A stretch of DNA of 35,306 nt, taken from assembly GCA_022826535.1 (NCBI GenBank), contig JAJDUS010000001.1, positions 1-35,306 on the forward strand. The letters run 5' to 3'. Origin of the DNA: Prochlorococcaceae cyanobacterium jk18x1bzbins.87 (GTDB taxonomy: Bacteria; Cyanobacteriota; Cyanobacteriia; PCC-6307; Cyanobiaceae). Below the pieces are notes generated by a model. The model made no database searches. It saw only the letters and a list, made by a program, of their open reading frames with translations, and was not told the origin of the DNA. The position numbers were made by a program, and so were the translations under genes. Positions 17,711 through 25,685 of this stretch are shown here, piece after piece (position 1 is the stretch's first letter; each line of letters starts with the position of its first letter).

Positions 17711-18925
17711 ATGGATTTTCTTCAGGACGCCATTAGCACTGTTCACAATCACCGCCCCATTGATGCCAAGCAGGAGCAGCACTTCAATGAGCAGTTGGCC
17801 CAGCGTCAGGCCTGTGTCTTGATTCCTTGCCTCTTTGACGAGTTGCGTCGTCCTGCCCTGTCATTGACCCGGGATGTGCTGGCTCGCTTTTCCAACCTGA
17901 GCCAATTGGTGATTGCCCTGGCCGCAGAGCATCAGGATGAGGTGGACCAAACAAAGGTCTTTTTCCAGGAGATGCCCTGCCCGGTCCAGGTGCTGTGGAC
18001 CAATGGGCCCGTGCTGCGGGACTTTATGGCCCACACCCATGATGCTGGCCTGGATGTGTTGGGGCCGGCCGGCAAGGGTTGGGCTGTGTGGGTGGGCCTG
18101 GCGGCCGCCACCCTGGAAGCTGAGCTCATTGCCCTGTTTGATGCGGATATTCGCACGTTCAATCCCTCCTATCCCGTGCGGATGCTGAGCCCTCTGCTGG
18201 AGCGCCAGTTCGGTGTGGCCTATGTAAAAGCCTTCTACAGCCGGCTCTCCCTGGAGGAGAACCGCATGCATGGGCGCGCCACCCGGCTGTTTGTGATGCC
18301 CATCCTGGATGCCCTGCAGCAGTTGGTGGGTCCAAAAAATTTGCTGAGCTACCTGCACGCCTTCCGCTACCCCCTCTCCGGAGAGTTTTCCTTTACCGCG
18401 GATCTTGCCCTGAACCTGCGTGTTCCCTGTGACTGGGGACTGGAGATGGGCCTCTTGGCCGAGGTGTACCGCAATCTCACCATCAGCCACATCGCCCAGG
18501 TGGATCTGGGGGTGTTTGACCACAAACACAAAGGCATTGGTACGGCGCGGATGGAAGGTCTGCAACGCATGTGTTCAGAAATCCTTGCCTGCTTAATGCG
18601 CGCATTGATGGAGCATGAGTCCATCGCCCTGAGCCGGGAAGAGGCAGCCACCCTGGAGGTGCTCTACCAGCGGATTGCCAAGGATCGTGTGCGACAGCAC
18701 CATCTGGATGCCGCCATCAATGGCCTCCCCTATGACCGCCATGCCGAGGAGTCAATCGTCAACTGCTTTGGGAAGCTGGTTCGGCCCTGCTGGAATGATT
18801 TCATGGATGCCCCAACAGGGTTCCGCCTACCCAGTTGGACGCGGGCCCTGGCTTTTAACCCTAACCTGCGCCAGGAGGTCGTTGCCGCCGCAACCAGAGG
18901 CACCGCCACCATCCAAATACCCTGA
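17711..18925 (+). CDS. gpgS: Glucosyl-3-phosphoglycerate synthase (GT81)
   Basis: This glycosyltransferase makes glucosyl-3-phosphoglycerate from NDP-glucose and 3-phosphoglycerate, the first step to the compatible solute glucosylglycerate. It has 404 residues with a GT-A fold. The metal-binding DxD is LFDADIRTF (Asp144, Asp146), preceded by VLGPAGKGWAVWVGLA, and the acceptor-side YPLSGEFSF follows. The start has a good ribosome binding site (AGGGG). It is divergent from the GH13-gpgP pair, so synthase, phosphatase and likely phosphorylase form one locus. Confidence 0.9.
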   Translation: MDFLQDAISTVHNHRPIDAKQEQHFNEQLAQRQACVLIPCLFDELRRPALSLTRDVLARFSNLSQLVIALAAEHQDEVDQTKVFFQEMPCPVQVLWTNGPVLRDFMAHTHDAGLDVLGPAGKGWAVWVGLAAATLEAELIALFDADIRTFNPSYPVRMLSPLLERQFGVAYVKAFYSRLSLEENRMHGRATRLFVMPILDALQQLVGPKNLLSYLHAFRYPLSGEFSFTADLALNLRVPCDWGLEMGLLAEVYRNLTISHIAQVDLGVFDHKHKGIGTARMEGLQRMCSEILACLMRALMEHESIALSREEAATLEVLYQRIAKDRVRQHHLDAAINGLPYDRHAEESIVNCFGKLVRPCWNDFMDAPTGFRLPSWTRALAFNPNLRQEVVAAATRGTATIQIP

Positions 18926-19016
18926 GCGCCTTTTCCTGGGCCGCAAGTTCGGTAACACCAGATACAAAATCTAATCTATGGCTGTGGATTAATCTAAAAA
19001 TCCCTGCCAGCCCCGT

Positions 19017-19220
19017 GTGGAGTGGTGTTATCACAACCAATCCGATGCCCTAGTGGTCCTCCGGTCCGATGAAGAGGACTTCTATATGGAGAAAGTTGTA
19101 TTTCCATTCGATATGGTCAGTTTTGAGGCTCCAGCCGCAACGAAGGTTTTTATTTGGGGATATTCCAATGGTAGCGTAGAAATTATCGATAGCTTTATTG
19201 TGGGTGAGTCAAATTTGTGA
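19017..19220 (+). CDS. DUF1830 family small protein
   Basis: The 67-residue product matches the pattern of the cyanobacterial DUF1830 family: a WCYHNQSD start corresponding to CCYxNxT, a middle EKVVFPFDMVSFEAP and a terminal I-D-S-F block. Function is unknown. The start is GTG 19017, since an in-frame stop at 18990 rules out a long N-terminal extension. The N-terminus looks a few residues short for the family. Base composition is clearly AT-richer than the gpgS gene upstream. Confidence 0.6.
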   Translation: MEWCYHNQSDALVVLRSDEEDFYMEKVVFPFDMVSFEAPAATKVFIWGYSNGSVEIIDSFIVGESNL

Positions 19221-19235
19221 TCTGATATTCTGATC

Positions 19236-19285
19236 CCTATCATTCCCACGCCCTTCTCCCCATTCTCACGGAAGCGGGGATCCAC
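19236..19285. repeat. REP-like dispersed repeat element
   Basis: The stretch contains CATTCCCACGCCC followed by GAAGCGGGGATCC. It resembles the dispersed bacterial element whose core is TCATTCCCGCGAAAGCGGGAATCC. Its minus-strand reading (VDPRFRENGEKGVGM) is the pattern such elements produce when mistaken for protein. The arms are imperfect, so this copy looks decayed. Only one copy is seen in the window. Confidence 0.4.
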
Positions 19286-19401
19286 CATCTCAATCATCAA
19301 TAAATCTGCCCCCTCTGTAGAACTTTTCAATGCCAGTTTGATGATGAGAGTATATCTTACTGTCCAAGTCATATTATCAGTTTATTTGTGATTTTTCCAC
19401 A

Positions 19402-19870
19402 TCACCTCTGGAGAGATTCAGGGACGCCAAGGATGGGGACCAAGCTCATCTTGGCCTTGGGTTGGGCCAGGATCAGGGCCGCCAGGCAGGAGAGGATCTG
19501 GACAAAGGCATGGTGGCAGACCAGTGGCGCCTGTGCTCCAACTCATCTCCGACTTCAACTTGTCCAAGACGGTTGCGATGATGGATCATTTTTGCAGCAG
19601 GCGCTTATCCAGCAGCAGCATGAGGTGTGGTTGTCTTCATGGTGGGGTGGCCAGTGATCAGAAGCAGGCCACGGCACCACAGGCGCTTCATGGGTGAATG
19701 GGAAATGGATCCCTGATCAGCGAATGCCTTGGCCGGGGAGTATGATGGCCCTCTGGCGCGGTTGATGACCAGCGGTATTGGTGCTTGCGATCTTGAGACC
19801 ATGATCTGGCCCTGATGGCCGCTGTGCAGATGGAGCTTGAACCCCTAGAGTAATCCATGGTGGCCCGTTA
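19402..19870 (-). pseudogene. IS982-type transposase remnant
   Basis: Read on the minus strand with several frame changes, this stretch gives GFKLHLHS, FADQGSISHSPMKRLW followed by RGLLLITGHPTMK, then LLLLDKRLLQK, a stop, SIIATVLDKLKS, a degenerate EHRRHW and ILSCLAALILAQPKAK, ending GVPESLQR with a stop at 19402. This is the order of the middle and C-terminal parts of IS982-family DDE transposases (FADRGYISxxLxxxLxxRGxxLITxxRxNMK ... LLxKRSIIExVFDxLK ... SRHRS). At least three frame breaks and an internal stop make it non-functional. The 255-390 fragment has the same tail. Confidence 0.65.
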
Positions 19871-19948
19871 TTGGGCCGGTCATTGGACCACCGTGTTGCG
19901 GCTGATGTGTGGATTGTGATATGCTGCAGGCTTGCTGCTGTCGGTAAA

Positions 19949-20281
19949 ATGGATGTCGGTTTTCTCCTGATGAAAACAATGGAGAATGTTGGCCCATTGG
20001 CTTCTCTGGTTGGTACCCATTGGTTAAAGAATCTTGTGGTGGCGCCCCTCGTTCACGCCTTGGTTGTTGTGGTTGGTGCTCTGGCCGCATGTGCTGTCGT
20101 GGTCGTGATCGTTTTGGTGGTCTTGTGGAACAAGCTGAACAAGCGGTTTGATGAGCTGAAGGCTGAAATCCAGGAACTCAGAGCAGCGCTAGTGGTAAAT
20201 ACAAGCATACCAACAACAAAGACCACCAACTGCTTGGGGGAGAAGCAGGATTTCATAGGAAGTGAAAAGAAACTGCCCTAA
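19949..20281 (+). CDS. Small single-pass membrane protein with coiled coil
   Basis: This 110-residue protein of unknown family has an N-terminal stretch of about 30 residues, a long hydrophobic segment of about 28 residues around ALVVVVGALAACAVVVVIVL, then KRFDELKAEIQELRAAL, a short amphipathic coil, and a polar tail. The topology suggests a membrane anchor with a cytoplasmic coiled coil. ATG 19949 is taken as start; ATG 19970 or 19979 would also keep the membrane segment. No clear ribosome binding site is present. It lies in the AT-richer, IS-scarred patch and is convergent with another small membrane gene. Confidence 0.5.
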   Translation: MDVGFLLMKTMENVGPLASLVGTHWLKNLVVAPLVHALVVVVGALAACAVVVVIVLVVLWNKLNKRFDELKAEIQELRAALVVNTSIPTTKTTNCLGEKQDFIGSEKKLP

Positions 20282-20301
20282 CCTGACAGGGAAAGAAGCT
20301 C

Positions 20302-20541
20302 CTACCTCCAATGGAAGAGATGACAAAGAAAATGGTACACCTCATCGAAAAGGATGCCTAGCCCGAAACCCAGGGTGAGGGTGAGAAACCTTTCAACCAT
20401 CCCCATGGAGCCTTTGAGGTTGTCAGATAGACCTTTCTTCTGCTGAAACTCAAATTTTGTCCTTTGTGTTCCGTTGGCCCCAGCTTCCACTTGCGCAGAA
20501 CTGACGTATGTTTCTTGAGCGCTATTTAATTTCTCCAGCAA
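20302..20541 (-). CDS. Small tail-anchored membrane protein (putative)
   Basis: The 79-residue product has a polar N-terminal part (EKLNSAQETYVSSAQVEAG), then a hydrophobic C-terminal segment around ERFLTLTLGFGLGILFDEV and YHFLCHLFHW, giving a tail-anchored layout. The start is TTG 20541, since no ATG is in frame back to the stop at 20569. It is convergent with 19949-20281, with 20 bases between stops. No family recognised, and it may be a fragment. Confidence 0.35.
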   Translation of the reverse strand: MLEKLNSAQETYVSSAQVEAGANGTQRTKFEFQQKKGLSDNLKGSMGMVERFLTLTLGFGLGILFDEVYHFLCHLFHWR

Positions 20542-20888
20542 AGAGAAAGTGAAGGGCCTTGGGTCAGTTCAGGGACGGGAACGATGTCAGGCTTTAGGTT
20601 CGGACATGGTTGTGGAAGCATCAGCGCCCATTGTACCATATCCCAAGGCCTCCCTGGAAATGATGCCTTCCTTCCTTGTCCAGTTGAGTGAAGGGGAGTG
20701 GGGTTCGCCGCTTTTTACCCAGATAACCTCTCCAACATCCCCGTTCACCCCTGGGGCCGTCGGCCACCTCACCGGGCCGGTAGTCCCTGGCTGACCGGAA
20801 AGCCTATCTGGTGTCGGCCTCTTAGAGAAAAAATGGAAGAGCTGAGCTTATATGGCCTTGCCACTCGGCACAGTTCTCCAGCGTTTCC
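20542..20888. other. Intergenic region without a supported gene
   Basis: These 347 bases lie between the putative tail-anchored gene and the stop of the M3 peptidase fusion. I see no recognisable protein, RNA or repeat. Frames on both strands are short and of no known pattern. Confidence 0.5.
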
Positions 20889-21520
20889 TTAAAAGCCCAA
20901 GATTCCACTACTGACACCATGGGCAACAGCGGAGGTGCCATGGGCCAAGCCATGACCAATTCCCGCTGCTCCGTGGCCTAGAGCCTGGACCCCAGCACCC
21001 AGACCATGGGTAACAGAAGAAGTGGTATGGGCCAAGCCATGACCGATGCCCACCGCTCCATGGCCTAGAGCCTGGACCCCAGCACCCAGACCATGGGCAA
21101 CAGTGGAGGCGCTATGGGACAAGCCATGACCAATTCCCGCTGCTCCATCACCTAAAGCCCGTGTCCCGGCACCCAGACCATGGGCAACAGCGGAGGCGCC
21201 ATGGGACAAGCCATGACCGATGCCCACCGCTCCATGACCTAGAGCTCGTGCCCCAGCACCCAGACCACCATGGGCAACAGCGGAGGCGCCATGGGACAAG
21301 CCATGACCAATTCCCGCTGCTCCATGACCTAGAGCTCGTGCCCCAGCACCCAGACCATGGGCAACAGCGGAGGCGCCATGGGACAAGCCATGACCAATTC
21401 CCGCCACTCCATCACCTAAAGCCCGTGTCCCGGCACCCAGACCATGGGCAACAGCGGAGGCGCCATGGGACAAGCCATGACCAATTCCCGCTACTCCATC
21501 TCTAAAAGTATGCATGGTGC
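20889..21520 (-). repeat. Seven tandem 87-base coding repeats (29 residues each)
   Basis: Tandem units starting with ACCATGGGCAACAG or a close variant lie at 20916, 21003, 21090, 21177, 21267, 21354 and 21441. The period is 87 bases except for one 90-base unit with an in-frame ACC insertion that adds a Gly. On the coding strand each unit encodes 29 residues of the form GxxGIGHGLSHGASAVAHGL plus GAGxxALGH. The unit period is a multiple of three and all copies stay in frame. There are no spacers. Confidence 0.9.
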
Positions 21521-24101
21521 GGGAAATATAATCACTAAAGGCATGAAATCGAGCATAGAAACTCCATACAATCCACAGGACGATAACACTCACAATACTC
21601 GTGATTGGATTCCGCATAAGCAAATTACCCACTGCTGGTACAATATATTTGATAACTCTCCAGAGCAGATTTATGGCTTTCGGTAAAATGAATCCAATGA
21701 TTTTCGGCATTGTTTTGTACAGAAAAGGTTTAAGAATATCCTTCCATAATTTTCCTGTTAGATTCAACAGCAACTCTATGACTCCCCGTAGATTGGTTCG
21801 GATCATTTGGAGAGTGGGAGCCTTCTGTGGACCCATTTCGGGGTTTTCCCTTTGCCTTGGCTTCTCTTGTGGATCCTTGTTCCCATTATTCTGGACAGGG
21901 CTTTGTCCTGGAGAAGCAGGCACTCCTTGGCCAGCAGCAGGTGGGTTACCTGATGAGCCACGGGTAGCCCCACGTAAACGCTGGCCTATACCATGAATGA
22001 TCTCATTAACCAAGCCGGAGTGGCGCAGCAGAGCTTCCGTAGACGGTTCACGCCCACGGAAGGCGCGGAACACCTCCCCAGCGTGCTGGCTGCCCCCCAG
22101 GCTTAGCACCGTGTCCCGGTAACGTTTGCCCAGGGTGCGGATGGCCGCTTCGTTCTCCAAGCCAACGGCTTCAAAGGCGGAGAAGGCATCCGCACTCAGC
22201 ACCTCGGACCATTTATAAGCATAATATCCGGCGTCATATCCCTCTGCAAACAGATGCTCGAAGCTGCAGATGGTGGCGTCTTCGGCAATGGGGGGCAGCA
22301 TGGCCATGGCGGTGGCAATGCGGCGCCATGTTGCCTCTGGCGCTTCCCCACTGCCAGGCCGCCAGCGGTCATGTAATTCCAGATCACCCTGGGCAAAGCT
22401 CAACTGTCGCAACATCGCCGTGCCCGCCATGAAGGTGCGGGCGGCCCTGATTTTTTGAAACTCCGCCTCTGGCAGGGGCGCTCCGGTTTGCCAGTGGCGG
22501 GCCATGGCCCTGATGGTGGGCTGGTCATAGCACCAGTTCTCCATGAACTGGCTGGCTAGCTCGATGGCGTCATCCTCCACCAGGTTGAGGCCAGCGGCTT
22601 GGGGCCGATTGATGGTGGTGAGCATATGCTGCAGGCCATGGCCAAATTCATGGAACAGGGTTCGCACTTCCATGAAGGTCATCAAGCTGGGGGTACCATT
22701 TACTGGCGGCGTTTGATTACAAATCAGGTAAGCCACGGGGTGAACCAGCCGGCCATCCTGATCCCACTGGCGCACCAGACATTCATCCATCCAGGCCCCA
22801 CCGCGTTTTTGTCCAGGTCGTGCGTAGGGATCCAGATAGAAGGCGGCGATGGGGGTGTTCTGCTCCTGATCCACCACCTGGAAGAAACGCACGTCCCTGT
22901 GCCATGTGGGAGCTTCTCCATCGGCGGCCAGGATGCGGATATCAAATAGTCGTTCACAGAGGCCAAAGAGTCCCTCCAACACTTGCTCAAGGGGGAACCA
23001 GGGGCGGAGGGCTTCGCTATCCAGATCAAAGCGGCGGCGGCGCAGTTGCTCGCTCCAGTAGGACACATCCCAGGGTTTCAGGCGCTCCCCTTGGGGGGCG
23101 CCCATCTCCTTGGCCAACCGGCCCAGTTGCTCCAACTCCACAGCCGCTGCTGGCCGGCTGGCGCGGCGTAGTTCCTCCACCAGCCGCTGAATCTCTTCCA
23201 CAGACCCGGCCATCTTGCTCACCAGGGACACCTGGGCCCAGGTATTGTATCCCAGCCGTTGGGCTTGCTGATGGCGCAGGGTCAGGATCTCGTGGATGAG
23301 GGGATGATTGTCCGTATCCCCAGCGGAGGCCCGGCCCACATAGGCCCGGTAGGCTTGTTCCCGTAGGTGTTGCTGGCGGCTATAGCGCAGAAAAGGTCCA
23401 TAACGGGGCAGGTCCAATCCCAACTGCCATGGGCCAGCCGCAGCGGTGGCCCCCCTGTGGCCCGCCTCACGGGCGGCGGCGGCCATGAGTTCCCGTAGAC
23501 TCCCAGGCAGGCCATCCACCTGCTGAGGATTGTTGAGCAAGAGGCTCCAGGCCTTGGTGGCATCAAGGACATGGTTGCTGTAACGGGTGGACAACTCCGC
23601 TAGGCGGGTGCTGGCGGCATTAAACGCTTGGCGCCGCTCCGGTTCCAGACCCACCCCCTGCAACTCCATGGCCTGCACCGCCGCCGTCAGGATGCGCTGT
23701 TGCACCCCATCCAATGGCAGCAGACCCTCCTGGCGCCGTTGTTGCAACTGCCGCAGGGCTTTGTAGAGGGGCCCGCTTTGGCCCAGGCGATTGTAAAAGC
23801 GCACCACGGCAGGTTGTTGCTGGCGATGCACTTGGCGCAGGGCATCGCTATCGCAAACCCCCATCAGGTGATTCACCACACCCCAGGCCCAGCGGAGCCG
23901 CTCCTCAATGTGATGGAGAGGATCCATCACCTGCTCCCAGGTGGGGGCATCCAGGGTGACGAGCCTGGCTTCATGGTGGGCAAGGGCCCCCTCCAGTTGC
24001 CGCAGGAGTTCCGGCATCCCTGCTCCAATGGCATCAGGGGTGAACCGCCCATAGGGGGGGAGGCCCTGACCCAAGAGCAGGGGATTGGTGGTGCTGGTCA
24101 T
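20889..24101 (-). CDS. prlC: M3 oligopeptidase A with C-terminal membrane/repeat extension
   Basis: This is a thimet-oligopeptidase-family zinc metallopeptidase that degrades cytoplasmic peptides. From ATG 24101 (MTSTTNPLLLG, the family start) it has 1070 residues. Zinc site RTLFHEFGHGLQH lies near residue 482 with a downstream Glu in NLVEDDAIELASQFMENW; SYEHLFAEGYDAGYY-like sequence follows. The M3 domain ends near residue 697 at GREPSTEALLRHSG, where related proteins normally stop. An extra 370 residues follow in frame: a Pro/Gln/Asn-rich linker, hydrophobic amphipathic stretches, a likely transmembrane segment (SIVSVIVLWIVWSFYARF, about 834-852), then seven Gly/His/Ala repeats. The AT-rich linker/membrane part is compositionally unlike the peptidase part. 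A lost stop codon fusing two genes is an alternative. Confidence 0.88.
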   Translation of the reverse strand: MTSTTNPLLLGQGLPPYGRFTPDAIGAGMPELLRQLEGALAHHEARLVTLDAPTWEQVMDPLHHIEERLRWAWGVVNHLMGVCDSDALRQVHRQQQPAVVRFYNRLGQSGPLYKALRQLQQRRQEGLLPLDGVQQRILTAAVQAMELQGVGLEPERRQAFNAASTRLAELSTRYSNHVLDATKAWSLLLNNPQQVDGLPGSLRELMAAAAREAGHRGATAAAGPWQLGLDLPRYGPFLRYSRQQHLREQAYRAYVGRASAGDTDNHPLIHEILTLRHQQAQRLGYNTWAQVSLVSKMAGSVEEIQRLVEELRRASRPAAAVELEQLGRLAKEMGAPQGERLKPWDVSYWSEQLRRRRFDLDSEALRPWFPLEQVLEGLFGLCERLFDIRILAADGEAPTWHRDVRFFQVVDQEQNTPIAAFYLDPYARPGQKRGGAWMDECLVRQWDQDGRLVHPVAYLICNQTPPVNGTPSLMTFMEVRTLFHEFGHGLQHMLTTINRPQAAGLNLVEDDAIELASQFMENWCYDQPTIRAMARHWQTGAPLPEAEFQKIRAARTFMAGTAMLRQLSFAQGDLELHDRWRPGSGEAPEATWRRIATAMAMLPPIAEDATICSFEHLFAEGYDAGYYAYKWSEVLSADAFSAFEAVGLENEAAIRTLGKRYRDTVLSLGGSQHAGEVFRAFRGREPSTEALLRHSGLVNEIIHGIGQRLRGATRGSSGNPPAAGQGVPASPGQSPVQNNGNKDPQEKPRQRENPEMGPQKAPTLQMIRTNLRGVIELLLNLTGKLWKDILKPFLYKTMPKIIGFILPKAINLLWRVIKYIVPAVGNLLMRNPITSIVSVIVLWIVWSFYARFHAFSDYISRTMHTFRDGVAGIGHGLSHGASAVAHGLGAGTRALGDGVAGIGHGLSHGASAVAHGLGAGARALGHGAAGIGHGLSHGASAVAHGGLGAGARALGHGAVGIGHGLSHGASAVAHGLGAGTRALGDGAAGIGHGLSHSASTVAHGLGAGVQALGHGAVGIGHGLAHTTSSVTHGLGAGVQALGHGAAGIGHGLAHGTSAVAHGVSSGILGF

Positions 24102-24944
24102 CAAATCCTGGATCTGCGGCGCCTTCAGGCAGAGTGTATTGAACTGGAGAGGTTCAGGGTCGCGCCTCTGGCCCGGAATCAACGGGGAGCCTGTGCCCAC
24201 TCTCCAAAATACGGCTTGGGGAAACAGGCGGTCGTCTCCTGTTGTCGCCCCATGATCCGTGGGACCTTGACCTGGAAGCAGTGGGGCCGGGGCAACGCCA
24301 TGGCAGAACTGGTCACTGACGACAAAGCGTTGGTCGCCCATACCAACATCCTGGTGAAGCGTGAAGCACAGGTCGTCCCGTCTTCCCATGCCATGGCCTG
24401 CACGGTCCCTGTTACTGCTGTGGCTTGTGATCAGGAAACAGACCCACGACAGCCCCACCACCGCCGTTGGCCGAGGAGCGCAGACGTCAGGTGGGCAATG
24501 GTGCTGGGCTTCTAACTCGCCGTTGCCGTTGCTCAGGGTGGCAATTGCGTCTCTCGGACCGGCGTCCCACTGTTCACTGTGAACGCCGGGGACAGCGGTG
24601 GAACAGTCGACATGGACATTGGGTTCTGCTCCACCAACACCGTGGCGTGGTTGCCGTGGACTTCCGAGATGCTGCAAGAAGTGGCTGGTGAACGGGAAGC
24701 CCATGGGTCATTGCAGTCCTCCAGCGTCGATGCCGTGTTGCTGGCACCGCCCGCAAGCTGGCTGAGCCCAGCCACGGTGGCGATCACCGCAAGGGATGGA
24801 AGCACACGGAACGAACGCTTGATCTCCGTGGCTTCAGTTCAGGGATCATGACACTGGAGTAAATCGGATTGGCCCATTTTGTGTGACCCACCCGTTTCAC
24901 ACCACGTTCCTGAGCGAAGAAGGGATGGCAAGTCCTGACCCTGA
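24102..24944. other. Gene-poor region between the M3 peptidase and the LuxR-type regulator
   Basis: About 840 bases separate the M3 start from the regulator stop. An open minus-strand frame continues upstream of the M3 start to 24704, but its composition and lack of recognisable domains argue against coding. The only gene-like item is the short exported-protein candidate at 24533-24805. The plus strand has frames but nothing recognisable. Confidence 0.5.
24533..24805 (-). CDS. Possible small exported protein or remnant
   Basis: The frame from GTG 24805 gives 90 residues beginning with a signal-peptide-like stretch, LPSLAVIATVAGLSQLAGG, and basic residues (EIKRSFR) lie just upstream in frame. 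The mature part has two cysteines and ends VNSGTPVRETQLPP. An in-frame stop upstream and no ATG leave the start unclear. It lies between the LuxR-type gene and the M3 peptidase on the same strand. It may be the front of a longer exported protein broken downstream. No family recognised. Confidence 0.3.
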   Translation of the reverse strand: MLPSLAVIATVAGLSQLAGGASNTASTLEDCNDPWASRSPATSCSISEVHGNHATVLVEQNPMSMSTVPPLSPAFTVNSGTPVRETQLPP

Positions 24945-25685
24945 TTAATGCACCGCATGTCTGGCTGAAGGCCAGGATACCAACCCCAAGGCAATGGCCT
25001 GAACCGCGGCCTGGGTGCGGTCACGGGCGCCCAGCTTGTCCAGTAGCTGGCCCACATGGGTTTTAACGGTGCTGATCCCGAGGCATAGCTTCTCACTGAT
25101 TTCCCCATTGGAGCATCCGTAGACAATCAGTTGCAGGACTTGTCGTTCTCGGGGCGTGAGCTTGTGGTCCTGCCGGGGACCGCTGAAGTCACCGCCGTTC
25201 CACTGCCCGTTGGTTACCGCCGAATCCCTGTAGGTGCCACCACTTTGAACCACTTTCAAGGCTTGAAAGATGGCGCCGGCATTCACCGAAATGGCGCCAA
25301 GGATGCCATCACAATAAGCCTCCATCGTCTTCCTGGCATATTGAGAATCAAAAGAACAGCAAATCAAGAGAATTTTTGGCGCGGCAGGCAGGCGTTTGGC
25401 TTGGGAGATGAGGGCAAGCGTGTCTTCTTCAACAAGAGGCTCAATGCAAACAAGCAGTTGAGGCTGTCTGGAGCGGATCAGAGCAAGGCCGTGGGTTGCG
25501 CATGTGGATAGCTCCAGTGTGGTCAATGCCTGGGGAAACAGGGCAACACTGGTGATCAACACAAGGCTGAGGATGTCCTGGTCACCACAGACCATCACCA
25601 TGGGGGCCCCTGCCGGAGGTTCAGGGCGTGTGGTGCGGTCTGCAGTGGGGGAAGGCTCCTGGAGGGAGAAGGCGCACAAAAGCAT
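24945..25685 (-). CDS. LuxR/NarL-type regulator with degenerate receiver domain
   Basis: The 246-residue DNA-binding protein has an N-terminal CheY-like fold at about residues 29-150 and a C-terminal LuxR helix-turn-helix at about 177-238. The HTH is LTPRERQVLQLIVYGCSNGE followed by ISEKLCLGISTVKTHVGQLL. In the receiver, the position of the phospho-acceptor Asp reads PQLLVCIEPL (hydrophobic), the acidic pair is replaced by CGDQD, and the conserved Lys is absent. Phosphorylation control is therefore unlikely. ATG 25601 (MVMVCGDQD) is an alternative start that removes a Pro/Thr-rich leader. The target is unknown. Confidence 0.85.
   Translation of the reverse strand: MLLCAFSLQEPSPTADRTTRPEPPAGAPMVMVCGDQDILSLVLITSVALFPQALTTLELSTCATHGLALIRSRQPQLLVCIEPLVEEDTLALISQAKRLPAAPKILLICCSFDSQYARKTMEAYCDGILGAISVNAGAIFQALKVVQSGGTYRDSAVTNGQWNGGDFSGPRQDHKLTPRERQVLQLIVYGCSNGEISEKLCLGISTVKTHVGQLLDKLGARDRTQAAVQAIALGLVSWPSARHAVH

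Noticed and set aside
17633-17782. Longer start for the GH13 enzyme at 17782
   Set aside because: It would overlap the divergent gpgS coding start by 72 bases, and the added residues resemble nothing in the family.
20916-21520. Regular repeats that could be taken for a CRISPR array
   Set aside because: The 87-base units are contiguous with no unique spacers, keep a reading frame and encode a protein tail.
24102-24704. In-frame extension of the M3 gene to 24704 (about 200 more residues)
   Set aside because: The family N-terminus begins at 24101. The upstream translation has no domain and odd composition.
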